Positions 36,420 to 44,724 of a stretch of DNA of 64,000 nucleotides are shown one piece after another. This stretch comes from Mycolicibacterium sp. GF69 (GTDB taxonomy: Bacteria; Actinomycetota; Actinomycetes; Mycobacteriales; Mycobacteriaceae). Every line of letters starts with the position of its first letter. The first letter of the stretch is position 1. The translations under genes were made by a program, and so were the position numbers. The notes beneath the pieces are model-generated. The model did no database searches, had not been told where the DNA came from, and was given only the letters and a program-made list of their open reading frames with translations. Where the stretch lies: positions 62,001-126,000 of the forward strand of contig NZ_QMEW01000007.1 in assembly GCF_003284965.1 (NCBI RefSeq), in the 5' to 3' direction.

Positions 36420-37031
36420 GTGGTGACAACACAAGTGACTATTAGTGCTCGTCGTGAACCGGGTTCGGTCCCGGATTCGGTGACTGCACGCCCGGAAACG
36501 ACAGCACCTCAAGACATTTCTTGGACGCACTTTCTTCGGCCGCCGAATGAGGGCGATGCCATCGCGATGCACCAACTGGTCGCCGCGACCGAAGTGCTCG
36601 ATCTGAATTCGACCTATACCTATCTTTTACTGGCTACAGACTTTGCCAGTACGTCGGTCGTCGCGGACCGCGACGGCGATATCTGCGGCTTGATCACCGG
36701 TTATCACCCGCCGGCGCGACCGGAGGTGCTCTTCGTCTGGCAGGTGGCGGTCGCCTCATCCGCCAAGGGCGCCGGACTGGCCAGCGCCATGATCGACAAC
36801 CTCGTTCACCGCGTCCGCAGCAACAGGCGGGGACATCCGGTCACGGTGGAGGCCACGGTCTCGCCCAGCAATGAGGCGTCCCGAGCGTTCTTCGGCGCGT
36901 TCGCGCGACGCCACGGGGTGCCGCTGATCGAGGAGCCTCGTTTCACCGCCGCACAACTGGACGCCGATCAGACCCACGAGGACGAACCGACTCTTCGGAT
37001 CGGACCCATCACCACACCTTTGGCCGACTGA
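36420..37031 (+). CDS. ectA: L-2,4-diaminobutyrate N-acetyltransferase
   Basis: First enzyme after the aminotransferase: acetylates L-2,4-diaminobutyrate at N-gamma to the ectoine synthase substrate. A 203-residue GNAT protein with FLRPPNEGDAIAMHQLVA, the substrate region LDLNSTYTYLLLATDF and the acetyl-CoA loop FVWQVAVASSAKGAGLASAM. The first 30 residues are variable and possibly disordered. Start set at GTG 36420; nearby GTGs at 36423 and 36435 are alternatives and none has a clear ribosome binding site. First gene of ectABCD. Confidence 0.93.
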   Translation: MVTTQVTISARREPGSVPDSVTARPETTAPQDISWTHFLRPPNEGDAIAMHQLVAATEVLDLNSTYTYLLLATDFASTSVVADRDGDICGLITGYHPPARPEVLFVWQVAVASSAKGAGLASAMIDNLVHRVRSNRRGHPVTVEATVSPSNEASRAFFGAFARRHGVPLIEEPRFTAAQLDADQTHEDEPTLRIGPITTPLAD

Positions 37032-37048
37032 CACCCCTGAAAGGACAC

Positions 37049-38338
37049 ATGTCAACGCCAGCAACACTCCCCCGTCCCGACGAATCCGATCTGCCCGAGG
37101 TCTACTCCTCGGTCGAATCCGAAGTGCGCAGCTACTGCCGGGGATGGCCGACCACCATGGCCGTCGCCCAGGGCTCCTGGCTCACCGACACCGACGGTCG
37201 GCGGTACCTCGACTTCTTCGCCGGGGCCGGCGCGCTGAACTACGGCCACAACAATCCCGAACTCAAGCGGCCGCTGATCGACTACCTGAGCGACGACATG
37301 ATCGTGCACTCGCTCGACATGGCCACGTCGGCCAAAACCGAGTTCCTGCAGAACTTCGAGCAACTGATCCTCCGGCCCCGTGGCCTGGACTACAAGGTGC
37401 AGTTCCCCGGCCCGACGGGGGCGAACGCCGTCGAATCGGCGCTCAAACTCGCCCGCAAGGTCACCGGCCGCGAGTCGATCATCAACTTCACCAACGCATT
37501 TCACGGCATGACCTTGGGCGCACTGTCGGTGACCGGCAACTCGATGAAGCGGGCCGGAGCGGGTATCCCACTGGTTCACGCGACGCCGATGCCGTACGAC
37601 AACTACTTCGGCGGCGCCACCGAGGACTTCCACTGGTTCGAGCGGGTGCTCGACGACTCCGGCGGCGGGCTCAACCGCCCCGCGGCGGTGATCGTCGAGA
37701 CCGTGCAGGGCGAAGGAGGCCTCAACGTCGCCCGGATGGAGTGGCTGCAGGCGCTCGCCGAGTTGTGTAGCCGACGCGAGATCCTGCTGATCGTCGACGA
37801 CGTGCAGATGGGCTGCGGACGGACCGGCCGCTTCTTCAGCTTCGAGGAGGCCGGCATCGTTCCCGACATCGTGACGCTGTCCAAGTCGATCAGCGGATAC
37901 GGCCTCCCGATGGCGCTGACCCTGTTTCGCAGAGATCTGGACGTCTGGACGCCCGGTGAACACAACGGCACCTTCCGCGGCCACAACCCGGCATTCGTCA
38001 CCGCCGCCAAGGCTCTTGAAATCTATTGGCAGACTGAGACATTCGCCGACGACACGCTTGCCAAGGGGCAGCAGATCCGCGGCCGGCTGGAGGGCATCGC
38101 CGACCAGCACCCGGGCGTCAGCGCGCGCGGACGCGGGATGGCGCAGGGACTCAAGTTCGAAGACGAGCCGATGGCGACGGCCGTATGCCGTGCGGCGTTC
38201 GAGCGTGGGGTGCTCATGGAGACGAGCGGCCCCTCCGACGAGGTCGTCAAGCTGCTCCCGCCGCTGACCACTTCGGAGGCAGATCTCGACGCAGGCATCG
38301 ACGTCCTCGCCGAGTCGGTCACGGCGACGCTTTCCTGA
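37049..38338 (+). CDS. ectB: L-2,4-diaminobutyrate:2-oxoglutarate aminotransferase
   Basis: Class III PLP aminotransferase making L-2,4-diaminobutyrate from aspartate semialdehyde and glutamate. 429 residues; PLP lysine in LSKSISGYGLPMA near residue 278, DDVQMGCGRTGRFFSFE before it, and FFAGAGALNYGHNNP at the N-terminus, all typical of EctB. The ATG at 37049 follows AAAGGA. It lies 17 bp after ectA, in the operon. Confidence 0.95.
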   Translation: MSTPATLPRPDESDLPEVYSSVESEVRSYCRGWPTTMAVAQGSWLTDTDGRRYLDFFAGAGALNYGHNNPELKRPLIDYLSDDMIVHSLDMATSAKTEFLQNFEQLILRPRGLDYKVQFPGPTGANAVESALKLARKVTGRESIINFTNAFHGMTLGALSVTGNSMKRAGAGIPLVHATPMPYDNYFGGATEDFHWFERVLDDSGGGLNRPAAVIVETVQGEGGLNVARMEWLQALAELCSRREILLIVDDVQMGCGRTGRFFSFEEAGIVPDIVTLSKSISGYGLPMALTLFRRDLDVWTPGEHNGTFRGHNPAFVTAAKALEIYWQTETFADDTLAKGQQIRGRLEGIADQHPGVSARGRGMAQGLKFEDEPMATAVCRAAFERGVLMETSGPSDEVVKLLPPLTTSEADLDAGIDVLAESVTATLS

Positions 38339-38368
38339 CTCCCCCATCGCTACGAAAGGAGCACGACC

Positions 38369-38761
38369 GTGATCGTGCGCACCACCGACGAGATCACCGG
38401 CACGGAGCGCGACGTGTCGGCCAAAGACTGGAGATCCAAGCGCATCGTCCTGGCGGGCGATGGCGTCGGTTTCTCCTTCCACGAGACCACCATCAACGCG
38501 AACTCCGTCAGCGAATTCCACTACCGCCACCACGTGGAGGCGGTGTGGGTCGTGGAGGGCTCCGGCACCCTGACCGACCTGGAAACCGGCGATCAGTACC
38601 CGCTGCAGGCGGGCACCATGTACTTGCTCGACGGCCACGAACGTCACCGCGTCGCCTGCGACACGCAACTGCGGATGCTGTGCGTGTTCAACCCGCCGGT
38701 GACCGGCCAGGAGGTGCATGACGAGACCGGTACCTATCCCCCGGCGGTGCAAGCCAGTTGA
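38369..38761 (+). CDS. ectC: L-ectoine synthase
   Basis: A 130-residue cupin that cyclises N-gamma-acetyl-diaminobutyrate to ectoine. Cupin and active-site features are present: FSFHETTINANSVSEFHYRHHVEAVWVVEGSG and the later LDGHERHRVA. GTG start at 38369 after AAAGGAG. The stop overlaps the ectD start by four bases (TTGA). Confidence 0.96.
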   Translation: MIVRTTDEITGTERDVSAKDWRSKRIVLAGDGVGFSFHETTINANSVSEFHYRHHVEAVWVVEGSGTLTDLETGDQYPLQAGTMYLLDGHERHRVACDTQLRMLCVFNPPVTGQEVHDETGTYPPAVQAS

Positions 38762-39675
38762 GCTACACCCGATTTGCCGGTCGCGTGGACAGGTATCCCA
38801 CTCGGCTCGACGAACCGACAGATCCCATCCCGCGGGCGGAGCCAACGGTCTGGGGTAATGAATCCGACGGACCACTGCATGAGGTCGACTTGGGGTCGAT
38901 GGCCGCGAATGGCTATCTGGTGCGCCCGTCAGCGGTTGGTGACAACTGGGTTTGCGCGCTGCGTGATGAATTGAATCGCATTGGGGCCCAAGCTGACCCC
39001 GGTGATCCACGGATCATCCGCGAGCCCAGTGGCGGCAGCACCCGGTCGGTCTTCCAGCCGCATCTGTTCAGCGATGTGATCGCCGAGCTGATCACGCTTG
39101 ACACCGTGTTGCCCGTGGCCCGTCAACTGCTCGGCAGCGACGTGTATCTGCATCAGGCGCGGATCAACCTGATGCCCGGTTTCACCGGGACCGGGTTCTA
39201 CTGGCATTCCGATTTCGAGACCTGGCACGCCGAGGATGGCATGCCGCAGATGCGGGCCGTGTCCTGCTCGATCTCGTTGACCGACAACTTCCCCTACAAC
39301 GGCTCGCTGATGGTGATGCCCGGATCCCATCGGACGTTCTATCCATGCGTCGGGGCCACGCCGCGGAACAATCACTCCTCGTCGCTGGTCAAACAGGAGA
39401 TCGGCGTCCCGAGCCGGGCCACGCTGACCGAGGCGGCCGCGCACTACGGCATCGATCAGGTCACCGGGCCCGCCGGTACAGCGCTGTGGTTCGACTCGAA
39501 CGTGATGCACGGGTCGGGTTCGAACATCACGCCGCTCCCGCGTTCGAACGTGTTCCTGGTGTTCAACTCGATCGAGAATCAGCTGGTGGCGCCCTTTGCT
39601 GCCGAGAGTCCGCGGCCGGAGTACCTGGCCGCTCGAGTCAGCCAACCGTTCAGCACGCCTTCACTCGTGCAGTGA
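38758..39675 (+). CDS. ectD: Ectoine 5-hydroxylase
   Basis: Fe(II)/2-oxoglutarate dioxygenase that converts ectoine to 5-hydroxyectoine. A 305-residue protein with the EctD signature (FYWHSDFETWHAEDGMP, with H and D of the facial triad), the third ligand His in SNVMHGSGSNITP, and the Arg that binds 2-oxoglutarate nearby. It begins at TTG 38758, overlapping ectC, so it is translationally coupled. Its presence makes this a full hydroxyectoine operon for osmotic and thermal protection. Confidence 0.95.
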   Translation: MSYTRFAGRVDRYPTRLDEPTDPIPRAEPTVWGNESDGPLHEVDLGSMAANGYLVRPSAVGDNWVCALRDELNRIGAQADPGDPRIIREPSGGSTRSVFQPHLFSDVIAELITLDTVLPVARQLLGSDVYLHQARINLMPGFTGTGFYWHSDFETWHAEDGMPQMRAVSCSISLTDNFPYNGSLMVMPGSHRTFYPCVGATPRNNHSSSLVKQEIGVPSRATLTEAAAHYGIDQVTGPAGTALWFDSNVMHGSGSNITPLPRSNVFLVFNSIENQLVAPFAAESPRPEYLAARVSQPFSTPSLVQ

Positions 39676-39738
39676 TCGTCGGCGCCGGTCGCCGCGATAC
39701 GGTGGCTCCAAGCCAATCTCACGAGTGAAGGGCTACCC

Positions 39739-40107
39739 ATGAGGTCCATCTCCAAATTCTCGCGTCGACTGATCGCGGCAGGCGGGTTCGCGTTGGTGGT
39801 CGTGGCGCCGGCGCTCGGGGTGATCACCTCCGCACCTGCCGTCCCGCCTGCCCAACTCGCCAGCTGTCCGGGCGGCGAGGAGCGCGACGTCTACGCCGGC
39901 CAGTGTGTGCCCTATCTGGTTCCGAACTCACCTACCGGCGCGACCGCTGCCGGTAGCTCGTCGTGTCCACCCGGTGTGAGTGGCACCGAATGCGGTGGCG
40001 GTTCGATCGGCAACGAGAGCGGGTCGCCGAGGCCGCGGATGCCCGCGCCGGTTCCGCCGCAGGAACCCGAGCAGGAACTCGCAGAGGTCGTCACCCCGGA
40101 CTACTGA
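39739..40107 (+). CDS. Small exported protein, Pro/Ser-rich, unknown function
   Basis: A 122-residue protein with a signal peptide (RRLIAAGGFALVVVAPALGVITSAPA) and a mature part with four cysteines (LASCPGG, GQCVPY, SSCPPG, TECGGG) in a Gly/Ser/Pro-rich context. The tail PVPPQEPEQELAEVV is Pro/Glu-rich. AAGGG lies upstream of the ATG at 39739. Resembles other small exported mycobacterial proteins without known role. Confidence 0.8.
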   Translation: MRSISKFSRRLIAAGGFALVVVAPALGVITSAPAVPPAQLASCPGGEERDVYAGQCVPYLVPNSPTGATAAGSSSCPPGVSGTECGGGSIGNESGSPRPRMPAPVPPQEPEQELAEVVTPDY

Positions 40108-40260
40108 CGGACCGGGCTGTCCCAGGGTTCAGGCACGCCGACCCTCGGTGTTTCGCAAAGTGGATAGCGAGGCCGGCCATCGTGCCCCACCGACGTGGGC
40201 TGTCGGCCGTTTTCCCTGAACCAACGGAAGCGCCCGTTCCGCTCAACTACTTTGACGGGT

Positions 40261-40932
40261 GTGGAACCACCCCACAGCTTTGTACGGGAGACATCCACTT
40301 GCGCCGTACACCATCGGGACTACCTCAACCGCGACGATGACCACGCGCTTTGCGGTGTTGCGTTCGAGAACCCGACACCGCTGGACGAGCCTGCGGACGA
40401 TGTTGCGATCTGCCCCGACTGTGCGGCGAGGCTGGCCGAGTATCACGCCAGGTGGTGGCGTCACCGAGCGCTGGCCGCCGAAGCCGAACTCGAGGAGCTG
40501 CGTACCAAGTACCTGTCGGACGAAGCGCACCGCCCGGCCCCGGCAGCCGACGCCCCGGCAACCGACGTCCCGACAGCCGACGACGAGAAAGAGCCGGCGT
40601 CCCTGCTGGACCATGCACGCAGGGAGCTGTTGGCGCTCTGCCGGCAGTGCGACGAAGCCATTCCCTACTGGCGGCTGAAGACCGCCATGCAGAAGTTCAG
40701 CGACACGCTCAGCACCGACCAGAGAGTGCTGCTCGCCCAGGAAATCGGTGCCGATGGATCGCTGATTCGTTGGTGCACAACCGAAATCGTCAATCTAGGC
40801 CGGCAGGTCACCAACAGTCCCGTGCAGGAGGAGTCTGAGGCGATGTGGGACGCCTGGACCCACGATGCTTACCAGACACCCAAAAAGACCAAATGGCGAC
40901 TGGGCCGGTCTCGGTCGCAGGACGCCAGTTGA
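40261..40932 (+). CDS. Unrecognised protein with an N-terminal Cys/His metal-binding cluster
   Basis: About 223 residues from GTG 40261. The N-terminus has C-x-x-H-H (CAVHHRDY), ALCGVAF and AICPDCAARL, a likely zinc-ribbon-like site. A helical middle (ARWWRHRALAAEAELEELRTKY), an Ala/Asp/Pro linker (about 95-120) and a helical C-terminal domain (LLALCRQCDEAIPYWRLKTAMQKFSDTLSTDQRVLL) follow. I do not recognise the family. Two to three bases separate it from the cyanophycinase-like gene, so they are probably one operon. A start 66 bp upstream (40195) is possible. Confidence 0.65.
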   Translation: MEPPHSFVRETSTCAVHHRDYLNRDDDHALCGVAFENPTPLDEPADDVAICPDCAARLAEYHARWWRHRALAAEAELEELRTKYLSDEAHRPAPAADAPATDVPTADDEKEPASLLDHARRELLALCRQCDEAIPYWRLKTAMQKFSDTLSTDQRVLLAQEIGADGSLIRWCTTEIVNLGRQVTNSPVQEESEAMWDAWTHDAYQTPKKTKWRLGRSRSQDAS

Positions 40933-40934
40933 CG

Positions 40935-41639
40935 GTGCCGGGCGAAAGCCGACTTCAACCGCTCTATCTGCTGGCGGACAGTCAGCTGCTGTTCGTCAAG
41001 CCGGGGGCACGACTGCTACTGGAGACAGCGCTCGACCAATTGGATCAGGACACGCCGCTGAGCGCCGCCTACATCGGTGCCTCCAATGGCGATCGTTCCG
41101 AGTTCTACGACATTTTCGAAGCGGCGGTGGACGCGGTCGGAATCACCGACCGTCGGATGATCGACTCGTCGTTCGGTCCGCAGGACCGCGCATTCCTGGA
41201 ACGTGCCCGGCTGATAGTACTGGCAGGCGGCGATGTGCGTCTGGGCTGGAACGTCTTCGAGAAGACCGGAATGAAGGACGTCATCCAAACCCGCTATGCC
41301 CAAGGAGCGGTGCTGCTGGGCATCTCGGCCGGTGCGGTCCAGCTCGGACGCTACGGAATGGTCGAGGGGCCGCAGCCGGGTACAACCGAGTTACTCGATG
41401 TGTTCACGTTCGTCCCGGTGGTGATCGACACGCATGACGAGCGGACGGGCTGGGCGCGGCTGTCACATACGGTCGGCGTCCTGCAGGGAGCGGCCGTCGG
41501 GCTCGGAATCCCCTCTGGGGGCGGCCTCATCGTGCACCCGGACGCGACCGTCGAGCCACTGCGGCATCCCGCACATGAATTCCGTTACGACGAAACCGAC
41601 GTCGTGCACTCGCTGTTGTGGCCGGCCGATGCCGACTGA
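40935..41639 (+). CDS. Cyanophycinase-like serine peptidase (S51 family)
   Basis: About 234 residues with the S51 fold signs: AAYIGASNGDRSEFYDIFEAAVDAVG, ARLIVLAGGDVRLGWNVF and the nucleophile loop GISAGAVQLGRYG. The family cleaves acidic dipeptides or cyanophycin-type polymers; no cyanophycin synthetase is in view. GTG 40935 follows the previous stop by two bases (tight coupling); an ATG at 40893 within the preceding gene is an alternative. Substrate unknown. Confidence 0.8.
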   Translation: MPGESRLQPLYLLADSQLLFVKPGARLLLETALDQLDQDTPLSAAYIGASNGDRSEFYDIFEAAVDAVGITDRRMIDSSFGPQDRAFLERARLIVLAGGDVRLGWNVFEKTGMKDVIQTRYAQGAVLLGISAGAVQLGRYGMVEGPQPGTTELLDVFTFVPVVIDTHDERTGWARLSHTVGVLQGAAVGLGIPSGGGLIVHPDATVEPLRHPAHEFRYDETDVVHSLLWPADAD

Positions 41640-41667
41640 CCGTTGACGGGCTGCGCCGCAACTCTTG

Positions 41668-42216
41668 TCATTCGGCGAATGCCGGGGCGATGAAGCGTCG
41701 CAGCAACTGCTCCTCGTCGTGTTCATCGTTGGTCGGCCAGTAAGACAGCGACACGACGACGCGCACGATCCAGTGCGCTGCGTCCGAATCGTCGCCGGTG
41801 ATTCCGGTGAGCTCAGCCGCGAGATGCCTTAGTACGGGCGAGGAATGCAATTCCCCCAACTGAGATGCGCTGGTCGCACTCAGCATCAACCGCCGGAAGG
41901 GGCCGGTCTTGATCTGATCCAGCGCCACCTTGATGGCGCGAACGACTCGTTCCGCCCCGCTGAGCCCCTCGACGGAGTCCCGAACGGTCGCAATGATTCC
42001 CGCTGCCAGGCGCATCAGCACCGCGTCGCGTATCTGGGCCTTCCCGCCGGCGTAACGATAGATCGTGGCCCGCGAGCAATGCAGCCGCGCAGCCAAGGCG
42101 TCGATGTCGAGACCGTCGAGGCCCTTCGCGACTACGAGTTCGGTCGCCGCACGGTAGATGCGGTCAACCGCAACATCTCGGCGCGCACCGCCGACCACCC
42201 AGTCGTTCCGAGTCAT
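41668..42216 (-). CDS. TetR-family transcriptional regulator
   Basis: A 182-residue repressor: HTH around residues 20-65 (RIYRAATELVVAKGLDGLDIDALAARLHCSRATIYRYAGGKAQI) and a ligand domain. It is divergent from the P450 gene, with two 14-bp palindromes in the 185-bp gap, so autoregulation and control of the P450 are likely. Confidence 0.9.
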   Translation of the reverse strand: MTRNDWVVGGARRDVAVDRIYRAATELVVAKGLDGLDIDALAARLHCSRATIYRYAGGKAQIRDAVLMRLAAGIIATVRDSVEGLSGAERVVRAIKVALDQIKTGPFRRLMLSATSASQLGELHSSPVLRHLAAELTGITGDDSDAAHWIVRVVVSLSYWPTNDEHDEEQLLRRFIAPAFAE

Positions 42217-42248
42217 CAGCGCCCCTCCTGCATCACCCGAATGAATCT

Positions 42249-42262
42249 TCTCAGTTCTGAGA
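42249..42262. promoter_or_regulatory. Palindrome TCTCAGTTCTGAGA between TetR and P450 genes
   Basis: Perfect 6-2-6 palindrome, 32 bases upstream of the TetR start. Candidate TetR operator. Confidence 0.5.
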
Positions 42263-42275
42263 CGAAATTAACGGC

Positions 42276-42289
42276 CGATGTCAACATCG
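42276..42289. promoter_or_regulatory. Palindrome CGATGTCAACATCG between TetR and P450 genes
   Basis: Perfect 6-2-6 palindrome 13 bases beyond the first one, about 110 bases before the P450 start. Candidate second operator or binding site of another factor. Confidence 0.45.
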
Positions 42290-42401
42290 ACGCTGGCTGC
42301 CGCGAGTTCGGTGAGACGAGCTCGTCACAGCAGCCGTAGTCAGCGTTTCGACTTCGTCGGCATCTGTTGACGTGGGATCTCGCCGCCCCGAGCGTTGAGG
42401 C

Positions 42402-43637
42402 ATGGCACTGCCGGACGGCACACTCGGGCTTGCACTCTTCGACGATCGGTACATCCAGGATCCGTATCCGCTCTACGCGCAGATGCACCGGGCCGGACCG
42501 GTGCACCGCATCGGAGATTCGGACTTTTTCGCCGTCAGCAGTTGGAATGCGGTCACCGAGGCGATCGATCGCTGCGACGACTTCTCCTCCAACCTGACTG
42601 CGACGATGATGTACCAGCCCGGCGGCACCGTGTCGGCGTTTCCGGTGGGCGAACTCGGTGGAGAAATGCAAGCGCTCGCCACAGCCGACGAGCCGTTCCA
42701 CGGTGTTCACCGCAAGGCGCTGCTGCCACAGTTGGCCGCCAAGCGAATTCGTGCGTTCGAACCGTTCATCGCGGGAACTGCTGCCGAGATATGGGATGCC
42801 GGCGTCCGCAGCGGAAGCGTCGAATGGATGGGCGCGATCGCCAATCGACTACCGATGATGATCGTTGGGCGGATCATCGGTGTGCCCGACGCCGACGTCG
42901 ACAAGCTGATCCGGTGGGGGTACTCGGCGACTCAAGTCGTCGAGGGACTCGTGACCCAGCAGCAGATGGAGTCCGCCGGTGTCGCTGTGATGGAACTCGG
43001 CGGCTATATCACCGAACGGTTCCGGCAGGCGGCGGCCGACCCGCAGGACAACTTGCTCGGTGACCTGGCGACGGCATGTGCCGACGGCACACTTTCCGAC
43101 ATCACGGCACTGGCCATGATGATCACGCTGTTCAGTGCCGGCGGGGAATCCACCGCGTCCCTGATCGGTTCCGCGGCATGGCTTCTGGCGACTCGTCCAG
43201 AGGTGCAGAAACAAGTGCGCGACGATCCGCGGCTGCTCGGTGCGTTTCTCGAGGAGACCCTGCGTTACGAGCCGCCGTTTCGCGGTCACTATCGCCATGT
43301 CGTGACCGACACCGAACTCGCCGGTGTGAAACTGCAGGCAGGATCGCGGCTGTTGCTGCTCTGGGGTGCGGCCAACCGCGACCCGTCACACTTCGATGAT
43401 CCCGACCAGTTCCGGCTGGACCGCGCTTCGGGCAAGGGACACATCAGCTTCGGCAAGGGAATTCACTTCTGTGTGGGTGCCGCGCTGGCCAGGCTGGAGG
43501 CGACGATCGTCGTCGGTACGCTGCTCGAGCGGACCTCGCGGGTCGAAGCCGCCGCGGTCGGTCGCTGGTTGTCGAGCCTTTTGGTGCGCCGCCTGGATCG
43601 TCTGGACCTGGTCCTCTCGCCACCTCACGCGTCGTGA
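42402..43637 (+). CDS. Cytochrome P450
   Basis: A 411-residue soluble class I P450. The heme loop is SFGKGIHFCVGAALARLEA (Cys near residue 355), the ExxR motif is EETLRYEP, and the I-helix reads MITLFSAGGESTASL, with Gly-Glu-Ser where most have Asp/Glu-Thr. It needs ferredoxin and a reductase from elsewhere; none is adjacent. Neighbours are a TetR gene and an NmrA-like protein. The substrate is unknown. Its 3' end overlaps the convergent NmrA-like gene by 13 bases. Confidence 0.94.
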   Translation: MALPDGTLGLALFDDRYIQDPYPLYAQMHRAGPVHRIGDSDFFAVSSWNAVTEAIDRCDDFSSNLTATMMYQPGGTVSAFPVGELGGEMQALATADEPFHGVHRKALLPQLAAKRIRAFEPFIAGTAAEIWDAGVRSGSVEWMGAIANRLPMMIVGRIIGVPDADVDKLIRWGYSATQVVEGLVTQQQMESAGVAVMELGGYITERFRQAAADPQDNLLGDLATACADGTLSDITALAMMITLFSAGGESTASLIGSAAWLLATRPEVQKQVRDDPRLLGAFLEETLRYEPPFRGHYRHVVTDTELAGVKLQAGSRLLLLWGAANRDPSHFDDPDQFRLDRASGKGHISFGKGIHFCVGAALARLEATIVVGTLLERTSRVEAAAVGRWLSSLLVRRLDRLDLVLSPPHAS

Positions 43638-44278
43638 GTCAACGCTTCGGCTATCGGGACGTCTCCGTTGTTGAACTCGATCGTGCGTCCGATAGTGGCG
43701 GCGTCGGCCAGACAGGCGGCGACGACCAGCGCGACGTCTTCGCGCGAGACCTCGCCGTCGGCGGCCTGGGCGCCGACCGCGAGGTGTCCGGTGGCCGGCT
43801 CCAGGGTCAGCCGGCCCGGCCCCAGAATCGTCCACTGCAGACCGCTGGCTCGCAGATGCGCATCGGCAGCAGCCTTCGCCTCGGCGTAGGGATGAAACGA
43901 GCTGTCCTTCGGCACACCATGATTCGGTGAGGCACCGAAGTAGGACACCATGATGAACCTGGCTACCTGCGCCTGTTCGGCGGCATCGACAGCGCGGATG
44001 GCGGCATCGCGGTCCACGGCATAGGTCCGCGTCGGATTGCCGCCCCCGGCGCCCGCGCAGAACACCACCGCATCATGGCCCGCAACGACCTCGGCCAGCG
44101 CATCGGTGTCCAAGCGCTCGATGTCGGCCACCACGGGTTTCGCCCCGGTCACCAGAACTTCCTCGGAGTGGTCCGGATTACGGAAGACCGAAGTCACGTC
44201 CTCGCCGCGGTCGCTGAGAATTCGGGACAGGTGCAGGGCAACTTTGCCGTGGCCACCGATGATGAGAATGTGCGCCAT
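43625..44278 (-). CDS. NAD(P)-binding NmrA/SDR-like protein
   Basis: A 217-residue atypical short-chain dehydrogenase: ILIIGGHGKVALHLSRILSDRG (glycine-rich loop GGHGKV) at the N-terminus, VFCAGAGG, VSYFGAS and YAEAKAAADAHLRASGLQWTILGPGRL, in which Tyr-x-x-x-Lys is retained (YAEAK). Such proteins act as NADP sensors or quinone reductases. The ATG at 44278 was chosen at the dinucleotide-binding start; a longer frame overlaps the ArsR gene on the other strand. Confidence 0.87.
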   Translation of the reverse strand: MAHILIIGGHGKVALHLSRILSDRGEDVTSVFRNPDHSEEVLVTGAKPVVADIERLDTDALAEVVAGHDAVVFCAGAGGGNPTRTYAVDRDAAIRAVDAAEQAQVARFIMVSYFGASPNHGVPKDSSFHPYAEAKAAADAHLRASGLQWTILGPGRLTLEPATGHLAVGAQAADGEVSREDVALVVAACLADAATIGRTIEFNNGDVPIAEALTHDA

Positions 44279-44302
44279 GCCTCCACCGTAGCCCGACGGA
44301 CG

Positions 44303-44338
44303 TATTCCTTGACAGGAATATGTCGTGCGAAGTACGGT
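44303..44338 (+). promoter_or_regulatory. ArsR promoter with operator over the -35 box
   Basis: Inverted repeat TATTCC-N6-GGAATA (44303-44320) whose spacer is the consensus -35 TTGACA (44309-44314). An 18-bp gap leads to TACGGT (44333-44338) as -10. A start of transcription about seven bases on would fall at the GTG of the ArsR gene (44346), that is, a leaderless mRNA. Confidence 0.6.
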
Positions 44339-44345
44339 CGGCAGC

Positions 44346-44687
44346 GTGCAGTCGAAGGTCTTCGGAGCTCTGGCCGAGCCGAGTCGCCTGAAAATCGTCG
44401 AATTGCTGCGCACAGGCCCGCTTTCGGTTGGCGAGATCGCTGCGACACTCGAGATTCGTCAACCACAGGTGAGCAAACATCTTCGGGTGCTGGGTGATTC
44501 GGGAATCGTCACCGGCCATGCCCTGGCCCGGCAGCGGATCTACCGTCTCGAAGGTGCCCGGTTCGAGGAGATCGGCCGGTGGGCCGAGTCCTTCGCGCAA
44601 CTGTGGGAGACCCGCCTGGACTCGTTGGGCAGATACCTCGAGTCCATCACCGAGCTGCAAGAAGATGACGATCCGGAGGACCGCTGA
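44346..44687 (+). CDS. ArsR-family transcriptional regulator
   Basis: A 113-residue winged-helix regulator (ALAEPSRLKIVELLRTGPLSVGEIAATLEIRQPQVSKHLRVLGDSGIV). No metal-binding Cys pair is present, so it belongs to the metal-independent group often coupled to AHSA1 proteins. GTG start at 44346, probably leaderless. Followed after 37 bp by the AHSA1 gene, which should be its target together with itself. Confidence 0.88.
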   Translation: MQSKVFGALAEPSRLKIVELLRTGPLSVGEIAATLEIRQPQVSKHLRVLGDSGIVTGHALARQRIYRLEGARFEEIGRWAESFAQLWETRLDSLGRYLESITELQEDDDPEDR

Positions 44688-44724
44688 GCGTCCGACCCAC
44701 CGACCGACCGATGAAGGAGTCACC

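Noticed and set aside
37052..39010. 652-codon open frame opposite ectB-ectD
   Set aside because: Runs across three recognised genes with conserved catalytic motifs; it is a GC-driven shadow with no family features. The same holds for 20105-21436 and 59292-61085.
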